Origin: JANMDN01 sp031376285
Lineage (GTDB): Bacteria; Actinomycetota; Thermoleophilia; Miltoncostaeales; Miltoncostaeaceae
DNA length: 50,570 nt
Reading direction: 5' to 3'
NCBI GenBank assembly: GCA_031376285.1
Contig: JANMDN010000088.1
Coordinates: 1-50,570 of the forward strand
Position numbers and translations under genes: made by a program
In this document: positions 46,831 to 50,570 of the stretch, piece by piece
How the letters are laid out: every line of letters begins with the position of its first letter
Numbering within the stretch: the stretch's first letter is position 1
The notes under the pieces: model-generated
The model's database searches: none
Seen by the model: the letters and a program-made list of their open reading frames with translations, nothing else
Told to the model about the DNA's origin: nothing

Positions 46831-47969
46831 AGCCCGAGTTCCTTCCCGATGATGAGCAGCTGGATCTCGCTCGTACCTTCGGTGATCGAGGCGAGCTTCG
46901 CGTCGCGGAAGTAGCGCTCGACGGGGTACTCGATGATGTAGCCGTAGCCACCGTGGATTTGGACGGCCTCGCGGGTGACGTACTCGGCGACCTCGGCGGA
47001 GAAGTACTTCGCCATCGATGCCTCCTTCACACAGGGCTGGCCCGTGGAGTAGAGCCACGCGGCCTTGTAGGCGAGGGTCTTTGCGGCCTCAACGCGCGTG
47101 GCCATGTCGGCGAGCTTGAAGCGGATCGCCTGGAACTTCGAAAGCGACCGACCGAAGGCCTCGCGCTCACCGGCGTACTTGATCGCGGCGTCAAGCGCAG
47201 CCTCAGCGATCGCGGCGGACTTCACCCCGTGGGACACGCGGCCGGTGATGAGCGCCGACATGAGTGCCCCGAAGGCACCCTCTTTGCCTCCGAGCATCTG
47301 GGCGTCGTCGACATAGCAGTCCTCGAAGACGAGCTCTGCGGTGTCTGACGAGCGGTGGCCCATCTTCTCGAGCTTGCGGGTGACGTGGAAGCCGGGGGTG
47401 TCGCGATCCACGATGAAGACACTGATGCCCTCGCCGCGCTTGGTCTTGTCGGTGTAGGCGGCGACCAGGCAGTAGTCGCAGATGGTGCCGTTCGTGATGA
47501 AGTTCTTGCGCCCATTGATGACGTAGCCGCCGTTCTTCTTGTCGGCCTTCGTCTGGAGGCCTGCGGCGTCAGAGCCCGTGTTCGGCTCGGTGATCGCGTA
47601 GGCGCCGATGATCTCGCCGGCGATCGAGCGCGGGAGGTAGCGCTCGCGCTGCTCCTCGGTGCCGAACTTGTAGATCGGGAAGGCTGCGAGGTCGGCGTGG
47701 GCGTTCACCGAAGCGGTGATGCCGGCGCTGACCTTGGTCATCTCCTCGACGAAGATGCACTCGGTGATCTTGTCGAGGCCCATCCCGCCGTACTCCTCCG
47801 GAAACACGATTCCAAGGAGCCCCAGCTCACCGAGCTTGGGCATGATCTCCACGGGGAACTTCTCGTGACGCTCCGCCTCTTCGACAAGCGGGGCGATCTC
47901 GCCCTCCGCGAACTCGCGCACCATTGCGCGGATCTCTTCCTGCTCCTCAGTGAACGCGTACGAAAGCAA
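46827..47969 (-). CDS. Acyl-CoA dehydrogenase
   Basis: 380 aa from TTG 47969, with GAGG eight bases upstream; a longer frame to 48068 would run into the divergent SDR gene. FAD/substrate features: FPEEYGGMGLDKITECIFVEEM, YAITEPNTGSDAAGLQTKA, the FITNG segment, and the C-terminal ACAD signature VQIHGGYGYIIEYPVERYFRDAKLASITEGTSEIQ, whose glutamate in ITEGTSE is the usual short-chain/medium-chain catalytic base. It oxidises acyl-CoA to 2-enoyl-CoA, giving electrons to ETF (not encoded here). Confidence 0.93.
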   Translation of the reverse strand: MLSYAFTEEQEEIRAMVREFAEGEIAPLVEEAERHEKFPVEIMPKLGELGLLGIVFPEEYGGMGLDKITECIFVEEMTKVSAGITASVNAHADLAAFPIYKFGTEEQRERYLPRSIAGEIIGAYAITEPNTGSDAAGLQTKADKKNGGYVINGRKNFITNGTICDYCLVAAYTDKTKRGEGISVFIVDRDTPGFHVTRKLEKMGHRSSDTAELVFEDCYVDDAQMLGGKEGAFGALMSALITGRVSHGVKSAAIAEAALDAAIKYAGEREAFGRSLSKFQAIRFKLADMATRVEAAKTLAYKAAWLYSTGQPCVKEASMAKYFSAEVAEYVTREAVQIHGGYGYIIEYPVERYFRDAKLASITEGTSEIQLLIIGKELGL

Positions 47970-48049
47970 GTGGCCTACCTCAAGGTCGGGGAGGTCGATC
48001 TCCGAATTTCCGATCAGTCTATCCCGGACCCCACCGTTAGACTCAGGTG

Positions 48050-48808
48050 ATGGCGAACCCTTTTGCACTCGACGGACGTACCGTCATCATCACCGGCGCA
48101 TCGCGCGGAATCGGCGCCGAGGTTGCTCGGTGCGTCTCGACCCTTGGGGGGCGCTGCGTGCTGGTTGCACGCACCGCCGATGACCTTGATCTCGTCGCCG
48201 CAGACCTTGCGACCGAGTCGCGAGTTGTCGTCGGCGACGTCACCGATCCGGAGCTTCCTGAGCGCGCCGCCGTGGCCGCCGAGGAGATGGGTGGCCTCTG
48301 GGCGCTCGTCAACAACGCGGGCATCAACCCGTACTACCAGCCGGCGACCGAGACGACGGCTGCGCAATGGGAAGAGGTGCTCGGCGTCAATCTCGTTGCC
48401 GCCGGGTCGTTTGCACGGGTGATCGGGAAGCGCCTGGTCGCCGCCGGTGCTGGCCGGATCGTGAACCTCGGCTCGATCGCCGGGTTGACCGGCCTCCCGA
48501 ACATCGCGCCCTACAACGCCACGAAAGCGGCGCTCGACGCGCTGACCCGGACGCTTGCGGTCGAGATGGGGCCCTCAGGGGTGCTTGTGAACTCGGTCGC
48601 TCCCGGGACAATCCTCACCGAGATGGTCTCGGACATGATGGCCGCAAACCCGCTGCTTGCCGATCGACTCGTCGCGAAAGCCCCGATTGGCCGCATGGGC
48701 GCGGTCGCGGAAGCGGCCTGGCCGATCGCGTTCCTTCTCACCGACGCGGCGAGCTTCATCACCGGCCACGTCCTTGTCTGCGACGGCGGCCGCCTGGCCG
48801 CCGGGTAG
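48050..48808 (+). CDS. Short-chain dehydrogenase/reductase
   Basis: 252 aa from ATG 48050 (GTG 48047 is equally possible). Classical SDR: cofactor motif TGASRGIG (15-22), NNAG (88-91), catalytic S142, Y155 and K159 in YNATK. R40 following the second strand (LVARTADD) suggests NADP preference. The C-terminal GHVLVCDGGRLAAG is family-typical. It oxidises a hydroxyl or reduces a ketone, perhaps a 3-hydroxyacyl-CoA. It is divergent from the ACAD gene; the spacer is 80 bp. Confidence 0.92.
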   Translation: MANPFALDGRTVIITGASRGIGAEVARCVSTLGGRCVLVARTADDLDLVAADLATESRVVVGDVTDPELPERAAVAAEEMGGLWALVNNAGINPYYQPATETTAAQWEEVLGVNLVAAGSFARVIGKRLVAAGAGRIVNLGSIAGLTGLPNIAPYNATKAALDALTRTLAVEMGPSGVLVNSVAPGTILTEMVSDMMAANPLLADRLVAKAPIGRMGAVAEAAWPIAFLLTDAASFITGHVLVCDGGRLAAG

Positions 48809-48945
48809 GGCCTACCTCGGAAGCGTTACCGCAACGCTCAAGGAAAGGTTTGACCACGCACGGTCGGTAGTAAGCGCCTCGGTAGCAGTATGGGCACAAA
48901 CGGCGTGCGGCCGCGTCGACGTGCCCACCCCATAGAGTTCCGCGG

Positions 48946-50436
48946 GTGAGGGTCGTCATCTGTGGAGCCGGGACCGCAGGGTGCGTGCTTGCTGCGCGAC
49001 TCAGTGAGAACCCCAACACGGAGGTCGTGCTCCTTGAGGCCGGGCCGCACTACGGGCCGGGGGAGTGGCCACCGGAGCTCTCGCACGCATATCGCGTCAT
49101 CAGAGAGACCCACGACTGGGGCTACTTCGCCCAGGCCGGTGCGTCACCGCGCCTTGTGCACGTTCCACGGGGCCGGGTCGTTGGAGGGTCGTCGATCACA
49201 AACGGTGCGATCGCCCTGCGTGGGCTCCCGGAGCACTACGACGACTGGGACCACTACGTCGACGGGTTCGGGTGGAAGACGTGGCTGCCGTGGTTTTGCA
49301 AGATCGAGCGCGACGGCCAGTTCCCAGACGTCGACTACCACGGCAGCGATGGGCCGATCGCGGTCAACCGCTACCCGCGGGTGGACTGGTATCCGCTGAT
49401 CGAACGATTCGCACGTGCATGCGAGGCTCGTGGCCATCCGTGGGTCGACGACCACAACCGCCCCGGGGCGGTCGGCATCGGCCCAACGCCCTTCAACATG
49501 ATCGACGGGGTTCGACAGACACCGGCAGACCACTATCTCGCGCCGGCGCTTGTCCGGCCGAATGTGCGCCTCGTGGCCGGTGTCACGATCGATCGTGTTG
49601 TCGTCGACGGGGGTATTGCGGTCGCGGTCGAGGCCGTGACGCTCTCCGGGGAGCGTCTTCGTGAGGACGCTGACGAGGTCATCATCTGCCTTGGTACCTA
49701 TTCGAGCCCGGCGCTTCTCATGCGCTCAGGGATCGGGCCGCCAGACGAGCTCTCCCGACACGAGATTCCTATCGTCCTTGAGCAACCAGCGGTCGGGCAA
49801 GCGATGATGGACCATCCGAAGGTCAGCTACCGCTTCTGGCTTGACCTGGACATCCCCGCGTGGCCACACCCATGGATCCAGGCGCTCGTCACCGCGTTTG
49901 CCGACATCGCGGGGGAGAAGCGCCTCTTTCAGGTGATGCCCTATGTCGGGACAACTGACGCCGGGCATCGCTTTAGCGACTTCAACGTTCAGGTCGCCGA
50001 TGCTCGGAGTCGCCGCGGGACCGTGACCATCCAAGGGCGCGACCCGCGTGCACAGCCGGTGCTGCGAATGGGCTGGCTCGAAGACGACAGCGACCGAGCG
50101 GTGGCCGTTGAGGCGGGGAAGGAGCTCATGGCCATCGCCAGGACCAAGCCGCTTGCCGACGTGCTGCATTCATGGCCGAATCAGGACGATCCTGACCATC
50201 CGCTTCGGACTGTGGAGACCTTCCACCATCCGGTTGGGACCTGTCGGATGGGTCGCCCGGACGATTCGACCGCAGTGGTGGACGCCACCGGCCGCGTCTA
50301 CGGCCTCGAAGGCCTCTCGGTGATCGACGCGTCGATCATCCCGCGCGTTCCGTCAGCGAACACGCACCTGAGCGTCATCGCGCTGGCCGAACGCCTCGCA
50401 ACGAGCTTTAGGAAGCCTGGACGAGTCGCGCCCTGA
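48946..50436 (+). CDS. GMC oxidoreductase (choline dehydrogenase-like flavoenzyme)
   Basis: 496 aa from GTG 48946. The N-terminal FAD site is VVICGAGTAGCVLAARLSENPNTEVVLLEAG (3-33), with the GMC signature GRVVGGSSITNGAIALRG (about 77-94). A C-terminal HHPVGTCRMG (about 427-436) provides the catalytic histidine, and VIDASIIPRVPSANTHLSVIALAER ends the fold. It oxidises a primary or secondary alcohol. The downstream aldehyde dehydrogenases at 0.7-6.3 kb could complete alcohol-to-acid conversion. The last full gene of the window. Confidence 0.93.
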   Translation: MRVVICGAGTAGCVLAARLSENPNTEVVLLEAGPHYGPGEWPPELSHAYRVIRETHDWGYFAQAGASPRLVHVPRGRVVGGSSITNGAIALRGLPEHYDDWDHYVDGFGWKTWLPWFCKIERDGQFPDVDYHGSDGPIAVNRYPRVDWYPLIERFARACEARGHPWVDDHNRPGAVGIGPTPFNMIDGVRQTPADHYLAPALVRPNVRLVAGVTIDRVVVDGGIAVAVEAVTLSGERLREDADEVIICLGTYSSPALLMRSGIGPPDELSRHEIPIVLEQPAVGQAMMDHPKVSYRFWLDLDIPAWPHPWIQALVTAFADIAGEKRLFQVMPYVGTTDAGHRFSDFNVQVADARSRRGTVTIQGRDPRAQPVLRMGWLEDDSDRAVAVEAGKELMAIARTKPLADVLHSWPNQDDPDHPLRTVETFHHPVGTCRMGRPDDSTAVVDATGRVYGLEGLSVIDASIIPRVPSANTHLSVIALAERLATSFRKPGRVAP

Positions 50437-50570
50437 TATGGGGAGTCGTTTGTCAAGAGGGTACTCGTGAACAACCGCTTTTGCGGGGGTTTCGTGCTCG
50501 TGAGTGCGGGTCTGGTGAGCGCGCCGGGCAGTTGGTGCGACGCGCGGTCAGGCTGATATGCGCGGGTTGG
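50437..50570. other. Right-edge stretch, no confident gene
   Basis: A small hairpin (CCGC-TTTT-GCGG, about 50477-50488) follows the GMC gene. On the minus strand one frame from the edge is open for 43 codons and ends in a TGA at about 50461, but I recognise no motif in it. The stretch could be the 3' end of a gene or an element running in from outside. Confidence 0.3.

Noticed and set aside
45487..47058. 523-codon version of the nitroreductase-like gene
   Set aside because: Its first ~75 codons lie inside the acyl-CoA dehydrogenase in another frame; the GTG overlapping that stop is the natural start.
1..50570. tRNA or rRNA genes in the intergenic gaps
   Set aside because: Gaps were scanned for cloverleaf-like arms and conserved rRNA words by eye and nothing convincing was seen; a covariance search would be needed to exclude them fully.

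Overview
The window is about 50.6 kb of high-GC DNA with dense gene packing, many GTG starts and many ATGA/GTGA overlaps. It carries a fused FbiC and the CofD/CofC/CofE set for cofactor F420, an IclR regulator, acyl-CoA chemistry genes and VapBC-type modules. Together these point to an actinobacterium outside the classical model genera. Thermoleophilia or Acidimicrobiia are my guesses; the sequence alone does not settle it.

Layout. The left edge holds the first 12 codons of an IS110-family transposase running off the window, with a structured non-coding stretch upstream of it. From 0.26 to 9.1 kb: a small hypothetical protein, two aldehyde dehydrogenases, an ECF sigma factor with a membrane anti-sigma-like partner, a secreted crystallin-fold (I36-like) protein, a LuxR regulator with a degenerate receiver, a methyltransferase, an MFS exporter and a degenerate sirtuin. 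A secreted SdrD-type B-repeat protein follows (9.3-11.1 kb). From 11.3 to 17.3 kb one minus-strand operon encodes two thiolase-fold enzymes, two DUF35 proteins, an HMG-CoA-synthase-like protein without its catalytic Cys, and an acyl-CoA synthetase. From 18.2 to 24.5 kb there is an acetolactate-synthase-type enzyme between two paralogous small proteins, then a CbbQ/NorQ-type AAA ATPase, a helical partner and a VWA protein.

The most striking region is 24.48-27.4 kb. It is a complete plasmid-type replication and partition module: ten 19-bp iterons on a 21-bp pitch in two arrays, flanking a palindromic pair of DnaA boxes; an AT-rich stretch; an inverted iteron pair at the promoter-proximal side of a Rep-like initiator; and a ParA ATPase with a small unrecognised partner. 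The window therefore comes from a plasmid or chromid, or from a chromosome with an integrated plasmid.

Right of the origin are two acetoacetate-decarboxylase-family paralogues, a fused TRAP permease, the F420 genes fbiA/cofD, fbiD/cofC and cofE (32.1-34.5 kb), a Fic protein, an FprA-type reductase, a VapBC pair and fbiC (38-40.5 kb). The rest (40.5-50.4 kb) is CoA-ester and oxidation chemistry: a MenB-like crotonase, IclR, an aminotransferase, a MaoC hydratase, a Phd/VapC pair, a nitroreductase-like protein coupled to an acyl-CoA dehydrogenase, an SDR and a GMC oxidoreductase.

How it may work together (inference): an acid is activated by the CoA ligase, oxidised by the ACAD, hydrated by MaoC or crotonase, and cleaved by a retro-aldolase (Cys-less thiolase plus DUF35) and by a true thiolase. 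The ALDHs, GMC and SDR oxidise alcohols and aldehydes. F420 is made from genes on the same replicon, although no obvious F420-dependent enzyme is encoded here.
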